Shown in pieces: positions 7,669 to 15,512 of a DNA stretch of 56,345 nt; within the stretch, counting starts at the first letter, position 1; each line of letters begins with the position of its first letter. A program made the position numbers and the translations under genes. Under the pieces are notes generated by a model that searched no databases, was not told where the DNA came from, and saw nothing but the letters and a program-made list of their open reading frames with translations. The stretch is from Lachnospiraceae bacterium (GTDB taxonomy: Bacteria; Bacillota; Clostridia; Lachnospirales; Lachnospiraceae), in the NCBI GenBank assembly GCA_021201095.1, contig JAJQFO010000017.1, positions 1 through 56,345 on the forward strand. The letters are read 5' to 3'.

Positions 7669-9390
7669 TTACTGCAGCATCCCATTTTTCTCTTCTGCCA
7701 GCTGCTCATAGGTGACGCCGTATTTCCAGGCAATGTCCATGGCATAGGATTTTCCTCCGGGAGGAGCGACCTTTATGCGGTAGGAGCGGTTTCCTTCCTC
7801 CGCTTCAACGATCAGGCTCGCGATCTGGCTGTCAGAGTCTCCCTCCTCATTGAGCTCGTCCAGTTCCATGGCCAGCTTGTGCATATGTGTATTATAAATC
7901 GTCCGCACGCCCAGGCGGCGCAGAATGCGCGTGACATCCCGCGCGATAAAATAGCCTTCTTCGAAAGATGTCGTAGAAAAAGACTCATTGAGCAGCAGCA
8001 GGCTCCGGGAGGTCGCCGCGCGGAACAAATCGCGGAACCGGCTGGATTCTTCGCCCAAACGGCCCAAATCCATAGTCTGGTTCTCATCAGCGGGATAATG
8101 CGTAAAAATATTGTCCGCCGGGGAAAAGGCAAAGGATTCTGCCGGGACATACAAACCGCTCTGCGCAAGCAGGAACGCCAGACCGACTGCCTGCGTAATC
8201 GTTGTCTTTCCTCCGCGATTCGCGCCCGTCAGAATATAGATCCGATGCTCCCTGTCAAAATCAAGATCGTTCGGCACGATCTGATCCGCAGGCTCTTTTT
8301 TCTCAAAAAATGACTGCGCAAGTTTAAAGTTATACAGCCCCCTCGCGCGCATATCGCGCTCCCCAGGCGCGAGAACCTGAGGCTTGCAGAAGATAAACCC
8401 GGCTTTCTGCATGTTTTCTATGTATTCGGCCCAGCGGATGTAAAACAGGAATTCCGGGATCAGGGCGGAAATTGTATGCGTGCTGACAGATACATGTTTG
8501 GACAAAATAGATTTGAGCTTTTTTACTGTCCTGGTAAGCATCGCGCTGATCGCCCGGTCCAGCGTCCGGATCACGTCGCCGCCCCGGCTGTCATCGGCAA
8601 CCGAAGCCAGGCCTGCAAGCATCGGGTTCGCCCGCATAAGTCCTACCCTGCCCATCTTTTCCGTTGCCTCATCCAGGTCAAGCCCTGCCGTGCGGAAATT
8701 CATATTCCCCTTCCACTCGGTGTCCTTCTGCGTGTCATCCCCGCGGTTCAGAAACTCACAGAAATTGGAAATCACACTGGATTTGGTAAAGGGTTTTTCA
8801 TTAATAGAGACAATCCCCGTCTCGACCGGCTCAAAACGGTCATTCAGGTTCACGCCGAGCGTGACGCTTTTGACCTTCGAAGCGTCCACCTTCAGCGCGT
8901 CGATGTCCTTTTTTAACTCCTCAAACCCACTGTCCTCATAAAGCTTCCGCACGTATTCCTTCAGGTTTTTCAGTCCCTCCGAGGTAATCGCATTTTCATT
9001 TAAGACCCGGTAAATGGACTGCACACACTGAATGTATTCGTCCATCTCGTCCAGCCGGTGCACCAGCTCCCATACCCCGGCCGCGTCCGACCCCTTGTCA
9101 AAGCTCCCATAGGTCTTCAGGAAATCCACACGGTCCAGCAGCTTCTGCATCTGTTTCCGCAGCATGGGAAAACGCAGAATGTCCTCGAATACATCACAAC
9201 GGTAGCGGACCACATCCTCGTCTCCCGAAATACGCTGCAGCATCCGCCGCAGCAGGGCGCGCTCCGGCTCCATCTGGGAAAGCGGGCTGCATATCGTTTC
9301 TACAGAAAGATCATGGTAAGTCGCTTCCGGCAGCTTTTGCTCCCTGGCATTCTTTCCCGGCGGGAAAAATAAGCTTAATTCTTCTGACAT
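7669..9390 (-). CDS. MutS-like ATPase (MutS domain V family, not classical MutS or MutS2)
   Basis: A 573-residue protein with a helical N-terminal half and a C-terminal MutS-type ABC ATPase. Walker A is GANRGGKT (389-396). The Walker B position reads LLLLNESF (464-471), with Asn where classical MutS has Asp (xxDE), followed by the signature-like FSTTSFEEGYFIARDV. The switch histidine lies in YNTHMHKLA. There is no mismatch-recognition domain I and no Smr domain, so it belongs to the less-studied MutS-related group rather than MutS1 or MutS2. Transcription probably starts at the promoter at 9587-9615 and passes two 75-nt hairpin repeats. The biological role is unknown. Confidence 0.8.
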   Translation of the reverse strand: MSEELSLFFPPGKNAREQKLPEATYHDLSVETICSPLSQMEPERALLRRMLQRISGDEDVVRYRCDVFEDILRFPMLRKQMQKLLDRVDFLKTYGSFDKGSDAAGVWELVHRLDEMDEYIQCVQSIYRVLNENAITSEGLKNLKEYVRKLYEDSGFEELKKDIDALKVDASKVKSVTLGVNLNDRFEPVETGIVSINEKPFTKSSVISNFCEFLNRGDDTQKDTEWKGNMNFRTAGLDLDEATEKMGRVGLMRANPMLAGLASVADDSRGGDVIRTLDRAISAMLTRTVKKLKSILSKHVSVSTHTISALIPEFLFYIRWAEYIENMQKAGFIFCKPQVLAPGERDMRARGLYNFKLAQSFFEKKEPADQIVPNDLDFDREHRIYILTGANRGGKTTITQAVGLAFLLAQSGLYVPAESFAFSPADNIFTHYPADENQTMDLGRLGEESSRFRDLFRAATSRSLLLLNESFSTTSFEEGYFIARDVTRILRRLGVRTIYNTHMHKLAMELDELNEEGDSDSQIASLIVEAEEGNRSYRIKVAPPGGKSYAMDIAWKYGVTYEQLAEEKNGMLQ

Positions 9391-9436
9391 TTGCCAAAGC
9401 CCCCTTTATCGCTTTGATCCATTGCTTGGCTTTTAC

Positions 9437-9585
9437 TTCGTACTTGCAACTGCGTTGCTCGCCCGGCCTCGTGATTTTCTGCTGCAAGCAGCAAAAATCT
9501 CTTCGGCTCACTTCCCACTCGCAACTCCGTTGCTCGCCCGGCCTCGTGATTTTCCGCTGCAAGCAGCGAAAATCTCTTCGGCTCA
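9437..9585 (-). repeat. Two tandem ~75-nt structured leader repeats (family A, copy set 1)
   Basis: Two direct repeats, 9511-9585 and about 9437-9510. Read on the minus strand, each has GAGCCGAAGAG, a hairpin GATTTTCGCTGC-TT-GCAGCGGAAAATC (second copy TTGCTGC/GCAGCAG), then a hairpin GCAAC-GGA-GTTGC. They occupy the leader between the promoter at 9587-9615 and the MutS-like gene. Related units lie at 30410-30494 and 37261-37487. The remainder of 9391-9769 shows no gene. Confidence 0.85.
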
Positions 9586-9586
9586 T

Positions 9587-9615
9587 ATTATAGTATAAAT
9601 AAACCGGATTCACAA
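9587..9615 (-). promoter_or_regulatory. Sigma-A type promoter for the MutS-like gene
   Basis: Minus strand: -35 TTGTGA (9610-9615), 17-nt spacer, -10 TATAAT (9587-9592). The repeat array begins 1-2 nt further downstream, so the transcript would start inside the first repeat. Confidence 0.7.
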
Positions 9616-9769
9616 TATTTTTAATGGAAATAACTGCAGGCTGAAACAGCTGCAGACCGCTCCTTCTCACAAAAGCATTCCGTTTTACAAAAGCCTGTAA
9701 AATCGATATACTTTTTTCGAAAGGAAGCGGCCTGCGCGTTTTTGTCTGAATAACAAAGTGCAGAACCTG

Positions 9770-10837
9770 TCACAGCATATTTTCAATGAAAATTCCATAT
9801 CCCTTTGTGGAATCCGCCACGAAAACGTGAGTAACCGCTCCGACGAGCCTGCCGTTCTGCAGGATCGGCGAGCCGGACATTCCCTGCACGATGCCGCCGG
9901 TCAGCTCCAGAAGCTCCGGATCCGTCACTTCAATCACCATCCCCTTGTTGACATCACTTCCGTTTTCACGTACCTCCCGGATTCTGATCTCGTATTCTCT
10001 GCATGTTCCGTCTACCGTGCACAGAATTGTGGCCGGACCTGTCTCTATCTCCTGTCTGAACGCTGTCTCATAAAGCGTCTGGTTCTGTACAGCCAGTGAA
10101 AATCCAGTGATTCTTCCATAAATACCGTTTTCATTGTTTTCTTCAATGGTTCCGATTTTATAGCTGTCACTATAATGGATGATTCCAGAAAGCTCCCCCG
10201 GCTCTCCGGCACTGCCTTTGATGACCGACACCACTTCCGCACTATAGAGGGTCCCATCCTGGATATTCAGCAATTCTGCCGTATCCACATCACTGATGCC
10301 ATGCCCCAGCGCGCCGAAATAGCCCTCCTCATCGACCCAGGTCAGTGTCCCGATTCCCTGAGTATCATTGCGCACCCAGATGCCGGCCTTGTACGTGCCT
10401 TCCTCATCCATGACCGGAGTTACCTTGAGACTGATCTGCTCCCCCTGTCGGTCCACATCCAGAATCAGCTCATCTGACCCATACTTTGCGATGCAGGCAA
10501 CCAGCTCCTCTTTCGTATGGACCTGCTCTCCGTTTACCGCCTGAATATAGTCGCCCGAGCAAACGATATTCTCTGCCGGGCAGCAGTTGGTGCCATCCTC
10601 CGCTGTAACTGTCCCGGTATCGACCACAAACACACCGTCCGTCTCGAGATAAATACCGATGGGCGTCCCTCCCAGGTAAACCTTTTTACGCTCTGCCACG
10701 GGAGCACTGCTCTCTATCCGGCTCATCTGCAGCTCCATATTATGAAACACCGCCAATCCACATAAGATCAGTGCAAATACGCTAAACAGCAGAAGTACGC
10801 AGACAAATCTTCTGTACCTTTTTCTGACATTCATCAT
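9770..10837 (-). CDS. spoIVB: SpoIVB serine peptidase (stage IV sporulation)
   Basis: A forespore-secreted S55-family protease which, in Bacillus, cleaves SpoIVFA to trigger pro-sigma-K processing. The protein is about 355 residues from the ATG at 10837 (AAGAGG ribosome site). It has an N-terminal membrane/signal segment (about 10-33), a PDZ-like region (about 60-145), the catalytic histidine in FGALGHGIS (about 176-184), and the serine motif GGIVQGMSGSPILQNG (about 314-329) followed by GAVTHVFV. The length is somewhat shorter than the Bacillus protein (about 425). It lies downstream of recN, as usual in Clostridia, but spo0A does not follow it. It supports a spore-forming host. Confidence 0.93.
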   Translation of the reverse strand: MMNVRKRYRRFVCVLLLFSVFALILCGLAVFHNMELQMSRIESSAPVAERKKVYLGGTPIGIYLETDGVFVVDTGTVTAEDGTNCCPAENIVCSGDYIQAVNGEQVHTKEELVACIAKYGSDELILDVDRQGEQISLKVTPVMDEEGTYKAGIWVRNDTQGIGTLTWVDEEGYFGALGHGISDVDTAELLNIQDGTLYSAEVVSVIKGSAGEPGELSGIIHYSDSYKIGTIEENNENGIYGRITGFSLAVQNQTLYETAFRQEIETGPATILCTVDGTCREYEIRIREVRENGSDVNKGMVIEVTDPELLELTGGIVQGMSGSPILQNGRLVGAVTHVFVADSTKGYGIFIENML

Positions 10838-11013
10838 GAGCACCTCTTATCTGAACAGAATCCCTGCTTTCACAGGGCTCCGCGCCGAAGCATAAACCAG
10901 GCAGCCGCGAAGCGATTTTTGCTGCGTCATTTTCTTCTATGCATCAGGCGCGTCAGAATCAAATCTCTGCTCTGGCCGAATTCCCGTGTTTTTTGTGTAA
11001 AACCTCGCCAGGC

Positions 11014-11050
11014 AGAAAAGCAGAGGCTGCAAATTTTCAGCCTCTGCTTT
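11014..11050 (-). terminator. Terminator downstream of recN
   Basis: A 12-bp perfect stem AAGCAGAGGCTG / CAGCCTCTGCTT with an 8-nt loop, followed on the minus strand by TTTTCTG. It separates recN from spoIVB, so spoIVB probably also has its own forespore promoter. The rest of the 292-nt gap has small GC-rich palindromes and no gene. Confidence 0.75.
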
Positions 11051-11129
11051 CAGTATGTGAGATTTTGTCTGTTTCACACTGGTATATTGCTGTGCCTTTT
11101 TCCAAAACTTTACATAGTTTCGTACCTTT

Positions 11130-12818
11130 TTACCTCATCTTCGCTTTAATGCGTGACGCCAGCTCTTTCATTTCCCGCGCATTCTGCATGACCGTGTCCG
11201 TGATCTGCGCGCCTCCAAGGATCCGGGCAAGCTCCGTCACGCTCTCTTCCTCGCTCAGAACAGCGATGTTGGTCACTGTCTTGCTGTCAGCCGGCTTTTT
11301 TTCAATAATAAAGTGCTCATCCGCCATCGCCGCGATCTGAGCCAGATGCGTGATACACAGAATCTGGTGAGAACCGGCGATTACCGCCATTTTTTCTGAA
11401 ACCTTCTGCGCAGTTCTTCCGCTGATGCCGCTGTCAATTTCGTCAAAAATAAGTGTCTCTATGTTGTCCCGGTCCGCCATCACTGCCTTGATCGCCAGCA
11501 TAATCCGGGAAAGCTCGCCGCCGGAGGCCACGCTGCCGAGCGGACGCAGAGGAAGGCCAGGGTTCATCGAAATTTCAAAGCAGATGGAATCCATGCCGTC
11601 CTCGCCCGGCTCCGGAAGCTCTTCAAATGCAATCTCAAAACGCACATCCAGAAAATTCAGATCTACCAGCGCAGCCCGGATTTTTTCTGCCAGAACCAGG
11701 GCGAATTCCTTCCGTACATCCGAGAGTTTTCCGGCAGTCTCCCGCAGACTTTTTGCACTCTCATCCAGTGTGCGCCGCAATCCGGCCAGATATTCCTCGT
11801 AATTCATCAGGATTTCTACGCGCTCTTCCTTCTCACGGCAGGCCTCCAGAATCTCTTCTATCGTATTTCCATATTTTACCTTCAGACCATTGATCAAATC
11901 CAGCCGTTCCTGAGTCTCATTTAACTGCCCCGGGTCATAGACCAGATTATCCATATACTCAGTCAGACTGCGGTTGAATTCTCCGATCAGGGATTCCATA
12001 TCCTCCAGAGTCGCCCCCAGGCCTTCGAGTGTGTCATCCAATCCGCGCACAGAGGAAAGTGCCCGGGCCGCCCGGCTGATTTCCTCCTCCGCACCGCCAT
12101 AGCCGCCGGCGCCGGTCAGATTACCCGCTTCAGAAAGCGTCTCCATAATTTTCTGACCGTTGACCATGATCCGGTAGCTGCTCTCCAGCTCCTCATCCTC
12201 TCCCGGCCGCAGAGCCGCAGACTGTATTTCCTGAATCTCGTACTGCAGAAAATCCAGCTCCTTCACACGATCCTTTTGCGAAGCAAAGGCCGCCTCCCAC
12301 TCCCGCTTTGCCTTTTGATAGCGGCGGTGTTCTTCCCGGCACTGCTGCAAAAGCGGCGCCGTTTCCTCCCTCGCAAACGAGTCCAGGATCGTCAGATGAT
12401 TTTTGGCGTACAAAAGCGACTGATGCTCATGCTGACCGTGAATGTCGATCAGCTCCTGCGCCAGTGTGCGCACAAAGGAAAGGGGAACCGTCTCGCCGTT
12501 CACCTTGCTGGTGCTTCTGCCCCCTTTGTATCTGCGCGCCAGAATGATTTCTCCATCCTCGCAGGGCAGATCCTTCTGCTTCATTAATTCCAGAACATGA
12601 GGATTCTCCGTCGTAAAAATCAGCTCTACGAGCGCGTAATCCGCATCCTCAGGTACATAGTCCTTAAAATTGCCGGTGCCAAGCGCGATATTAACCGAGC
12701 CAATGACGATCGACTTGCCCGCCCCCGTCTCGCCGGTCATAATATTCAGTCCGGGGCCGAATTCTACCTCCGCCTCCCGGATCAGCGCCATATTTTTTAC
12801 ATGTAAGCCTGCCAGCAT
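11130..12818 (-). CDS. recN: DNA repair protein RecN
   Basis: An SMC-like ATPase acting in double-strand-break repair, 562 residues, full family length. The N-terminal Walker A is TGETGAGKSIVIGS (about 28-41). A long coiled-coil middle (about 150-370) follows, then the C-terminal ABC signature SVASGGELSRIMLAIK, Walker B TLIFDEIDSGISGRTA, and the H-loop ILCITHLAQIAA. The start ATG at 12818 has GGGGGT 5 nt upstream. It follows argR in the conserved Clostridia order argR-recN-spoIVB. Confidence 0.96.
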   Translation of the reverse strand: MLAGLHVKNMALIREAEVEFGPGLNIMTGETGAGKSIVIGSVNIALGTGNFKDYVPEDADYALVELIFTTENPHVLELMKQKDLPCEDGEIILARRYKGGRSTSKVNGETVPLSFVRTLAQELIDIHGQHEHQSLLYAKNHLTILDSFAREETAPLLQQCREEHRRYQKAKREWEAAFASQKDRVKELDFLQYEIQEIQSAALRPGEDEELESSYRIMVNGQKIMETLSEAGNLTGAGGYGGAEEEISRAARALSSVRGLDDTLEGLGATLEDMESLIGEFNRSLTEYMDNLVYDPGQLNETQERLDLINGLKVKYGNTIEEILEACREKEERVEILMNYEEYLAGLRRTLDESAKSLRETAGKLSDVRKEFALVLAEKIRAALVDLNFLDVRFEIAFEELPEPGEDGMDSICFEISMNPGLPLRPLGSVASGGELSRIMLAIKAVMADRDNIETLIFDEIDSGISGRTAQKVSEKMAVIAGSHQILCITHLAQIAAMADEHFIIEKKPADSKTVTNIAVLSEEESVTELARILGGAQITDTVMQNAREMKELASRIKAKMR

Positions 12819-12969
12819 AAAATACCCCCATATTTTCTGTCAGCCCTATCCTGTTTTGTCTCACAAGATCTTTCTATTTATCACATGTAACTGCTCAGTA
12901 CCCTCACATGCTGTAAGTTTTCATACGTACCTCGCAGCAGGTGCGAGGTACTGTCCTGAATAGTTACTA

Positions 12970-13425
12970 TCACATTTCGTCCACAATCCGGCGGATTTTT
13001 CCCATGACAGCCAGCGTATCCTCGCTGCTGCGGTTCGCGCACAGGATCGTATCGTCTCCGGCGATGCATCCGGCCACCTCCTGCCAGTGCATGGCGTCAA
13101 TCGCCGCCGCGACCGCCATTGCCATGCCGGAAACGGTCTTCACGACCAGAATGTTCTGCGCCATCTCCATGGAGACAAAGCCTTCCTTCAGGACACGCAG
13201 ATACCGCCTGGATTCTTCTGTACTTTGGGGCTGCTCCGGGGCATATTTCTGTTTGCCGCCATCCGCGGCAATCTTTGTCAGCTTCAGCTTCCGTATGTCG
13301 CGGGAAACCGTGGCCTGTGTGACATCGAATCCCTCGTCTTTCAGATGCTCCGCCAGCTCCTCCTGCGTCTCGATCTCATATTTTCCGATCAATTCCATGA
13401 TCTTTGCCTGACGTCCGGTTTTCAT
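12970..13425 (-). CDS. argR: Arginine repressor ArgR/AhrC
   Basis: A 151-residue transcription factor controlling arginine synthesis and catabolism, hexameric in known members. The start is the ATG at 13425 (MKTGRQAKIMELI) with AAGAGGT upstream; the in-frame ATG 21 nt earlier is weaker. The N-terminal winged helix contains TQEELAEHLKDEGFDVTQAT and VSRDIRKLKLTK (about 20-60). The C-terminal arginine-binding domain contains VVKTVSGMAMAVAAAID and the GDDTILC motif (about 122-128). It sits between nadK and recN. Confidence 0.95.
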   Translation of the reverse strand: MKTGRQAKIMELIGKYEIETQEELAEHLKDEGFDVTQATVSRDIRKLKLTKIAADGGKQKYAPEQPQSTEESRRYLRVLKEGFVSMEMAQNILVVKTVSGMAMAVAAAIDAMHWQEVAGCIAGDDTILCANRSSEDTLAVMGKIRRIVDEM

Positions 13426-13469
13426 GCCGTACCTCTTTCTTTGCACTGACTGTTCCGTACTTTCACAAT

Positions 13470-14330
13470 TTATTTATTCATTTTTTCGCGCAAAAGCTCC
13501 AGAAAGCTGGTGTTTTTTGTTTTGATCAGCTTTGTTTTCTGTGCTGCCTGCGAAATGATGATCCGGTCGCCGGAATTAAGTCTCACCGAAGTGTCTCCGT
13601 CAAAGGTCGCCTCTGCGCCGTCCAGTGCCGCATCGTGTCCGAATCCGATCTCTACCACAACCTCCACATTATCCGGAAGCACAATCGGCCTGGAATTCAT
13701 GGTGTGAGGAGCAATCGCGGTCAGCAATATCATAGAAGATGCCGGCGCTACAATGGGACCGCCCGCGGAAAGGCTGTACCCGGTAGAGCCGGTGGGTGTC
13801 GATACAATGATGCCATCTGCCGCATAGGAATAAAGAAATACTCCGTCTACATAAATATTAAAATCAACGACCCGCATGCGCCCCCGTCTCGTAATTACGA
13901 TATCATTGAGCGCAACATCCGACATCAGCTGCCGGTTCTGGTGCCATGCGGCCCCTTTGAGCATCATGCGCTCTTCGATCGAAAACCGGTCCTCAATCAG
14001 TGCATCCAACGCTTCCGGAAGATTTTTTCGCTCAATCTCCGCAAGATACCCCAGAGTACCCATATTGACTCCTAAAAGCGGAAGGGAGCGTTCCACCAGA
14101 TCCCGCGCAGCGCGCAGCAGCGTACCATCCCCGCCAAGCGCGAGGACGCACTCCGTCTCCTGCGGAACCTGCCCTGCATCCGTATAGCGGTACCTGCCTG
14201 ACGCGTCGTCTGCGCAATGCCTGCGCAGAAAACATCTCCTGCCCCGTTCTTCCAGATACGTGTGGATAAAACCTGCCGTTTCTGCGCCTGGGTCCTTTTG
14301 TTCATTGGAAATTACATAGAAGACGTTCAT
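13470..14330 (-). CDS. nadK: NAD kinase
   Basis: Phosphorylates NAD to NADP. The product is 286 residues from the ATG at 14330 (MNVFYVISNEQKD), which has GGAGG 7 nt upstream; the ATG 18 nt earlier is less likely. Family motifs are ALGGDGTLLRAARD (GGDGT, about 63-76), GTLGYLAE (about 91-98), the conserved VALNDIVITR, and the substrate block TPTGSTGYSLSAGGPI. The N-terminus shows the usual short variable region. It lies between tlyA and argR in the conserved operon. Confidence 0.95.
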   Translation of the reverse strand: MNVFYVISNEQKDPGAETAGFIHTYLEERGRRCFLRRHCADDASGRYRYTDAGQVPQETECVLALGGDGTLLRAARDLVERSLPLLGVNMGTLGYLAEIERKNLPEALDALIEDRFSIEERMMLKGAAWHQNRQLMSDVALNDIVITRRGRMRVVDFNIYVDGVFLYSYAADGIIVSTPTGSTGYSLSAGGPIVAPASSMILLTAIAPHTMNSRPIVLPDNVEVVVEIGFGHDAALDGAEATFDGDTSVRLNSGDRIIISQAAQKTKLIKTKNTSFLELLREKMNK

Positions 14331-14505
14331 AGGGATGCCTCCATTCATCGGATAGGGGAACGTTCCTCTTCCCTATCCGCCGCGCGGGGCGCGGACAGTG
14401 AAGCTGCCAAAATTCCTCTCGCACCCCTGTGCATCATGAAAATCACCGGAGTCACAGGGATGATTTCGGCGATTTTATGGTTTCACCAACCAGTAAAAAT
14501 ACTTC

Positions 14506-15321
14506 CTAGTCCAGATCTTCGTGCGCCTCAGCGACAGTTCTCGCGATGATTCGGTCATCTATAGCTGTGAACATCCCGACCGGAACAGAATTTTTTGCCA
14601 GCCACACCAGGTATTCGATGTTGCCTTCCGGGCCTTTGACGGGCGACCAGGTCAGTGCCCGCGCCATCAGGCCGATTCCGGAAGCGTATGAGATCACCTT
14701 GTGAATGACCTCCTCGTGTACCTTCGGATCGCGGACGACTCCTTTTTTGCCTACCTTTTCGCGGCCCGCCTCGAACTGCGGCTTAATCAGGCAGATGATA
14801 TCGCCCTCTGTGCTCATCAATGCCTGCACAGGTTCGAGGACCTTGGTCAGGGAAATAAAAGAAACATCAATAGAAACAAACGACGGCGGCTCTGCGATAT
14901 CCTGCGGCAGTACATAGCGGATGTTGGTCCGCTCCATGCAAACGACGCGCGGGTCATTGCGCAATCCCCAGTCCAGCTGCCCATGTCCCACGTCGACGGC
15001 ATACACCCTGCAGGCGCCGTTTTGCAGCATACAGTCGGTAAATCCTCCCGTGGAAGCCCCGACATCCATGCAGATTTTTCCCTCCGGAGAAATTCCGGAA
15101 AAGGTCTGCATGGCCTTTTCCAGCTTCAGGCCGCCGCGGCTGACATAGCGGAGCTTGCCTCCTTTGATCGTAATCTCGGCCGTTTCCTCTACCATGGTAC
15201 CGGCCTTGTCCTCGCGCTGCCCCGCAACCAGTACCTCACCGGCCATGATCAGAGCCTTCGCTTTTTCCCTGGAAGGCGCAAGCCCTCTTTGAAAAAGCAG
15301 CAGATCCAGGCGTTCTTTCAT
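14506..15321 (-). CDS. tlyA: TlyA-family rRNA 2'-O-methyltransferase
   Basis: A 271-residue RNA methyltransferase. An S4 RNA-binding domain is at the N-terminus (MKERLDLLLFQRGLAPSREK, about 1-62). The FtsJ-like SAM domain follows, with CMDVGASTGGFTDCMLQ (about 84-100) and FVSIDVSFISLTKVL (about 148-162). Members methylate ribosomal RNA (in mycobacteria 16S C1409 and 23S C1920). The target here is not tested. It lies downstream of dxs and upstream of nadK as in other Clostridia. Confidence 0.92.
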   Translation of the reverse strand: MKERLDLLLFQRGLAPSREKAKALIMAGEVLVAGQREDKAGTMVEETAEITIKGGKLRYVSRGGLKLEKAMQTFSGISPEGKICMDVGASTGGFTDCMLQNGACRVYAVDVGHGQLDWGLRNDPRVVCMERTNIRYVLPQDIAEPPSFVSIDVSFISLTKVLEPVQALMSTEGDIICLIKPQFEAGREKVGKKGVVRDPKVHEEVIHKVISYASGIGLMARALTWSPVKGPEGNIEYLVWLAKNSVPVGMFTAIDDRIIARTVAEAHEDLD

Positions 15322-15512
15322 AGTCCTTCATCCCTCATACTTGATTCTCCTTGCTTCGTTACCCAGCCCTTCTTCGTGTTTGCCGCCGCTCATCAAACAG
15401 ACGAAGGCCAAAATCATGATTCGCCAAACTTACAAACCATTGATCGCAGACAAACAGCTGCTGACCGCAGGCCGCTGGTCACCGGAGCCAATTCATCACC
15501 CGCCGCCAGCCC

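Noticed and set aside
9311-9670. A minus-strand frame of 119 codons across the 75-nt repeats
   Set aside because: It is a product of the repeat sequence itself, overlaps the MutS-like gene start and has no ribosome site.
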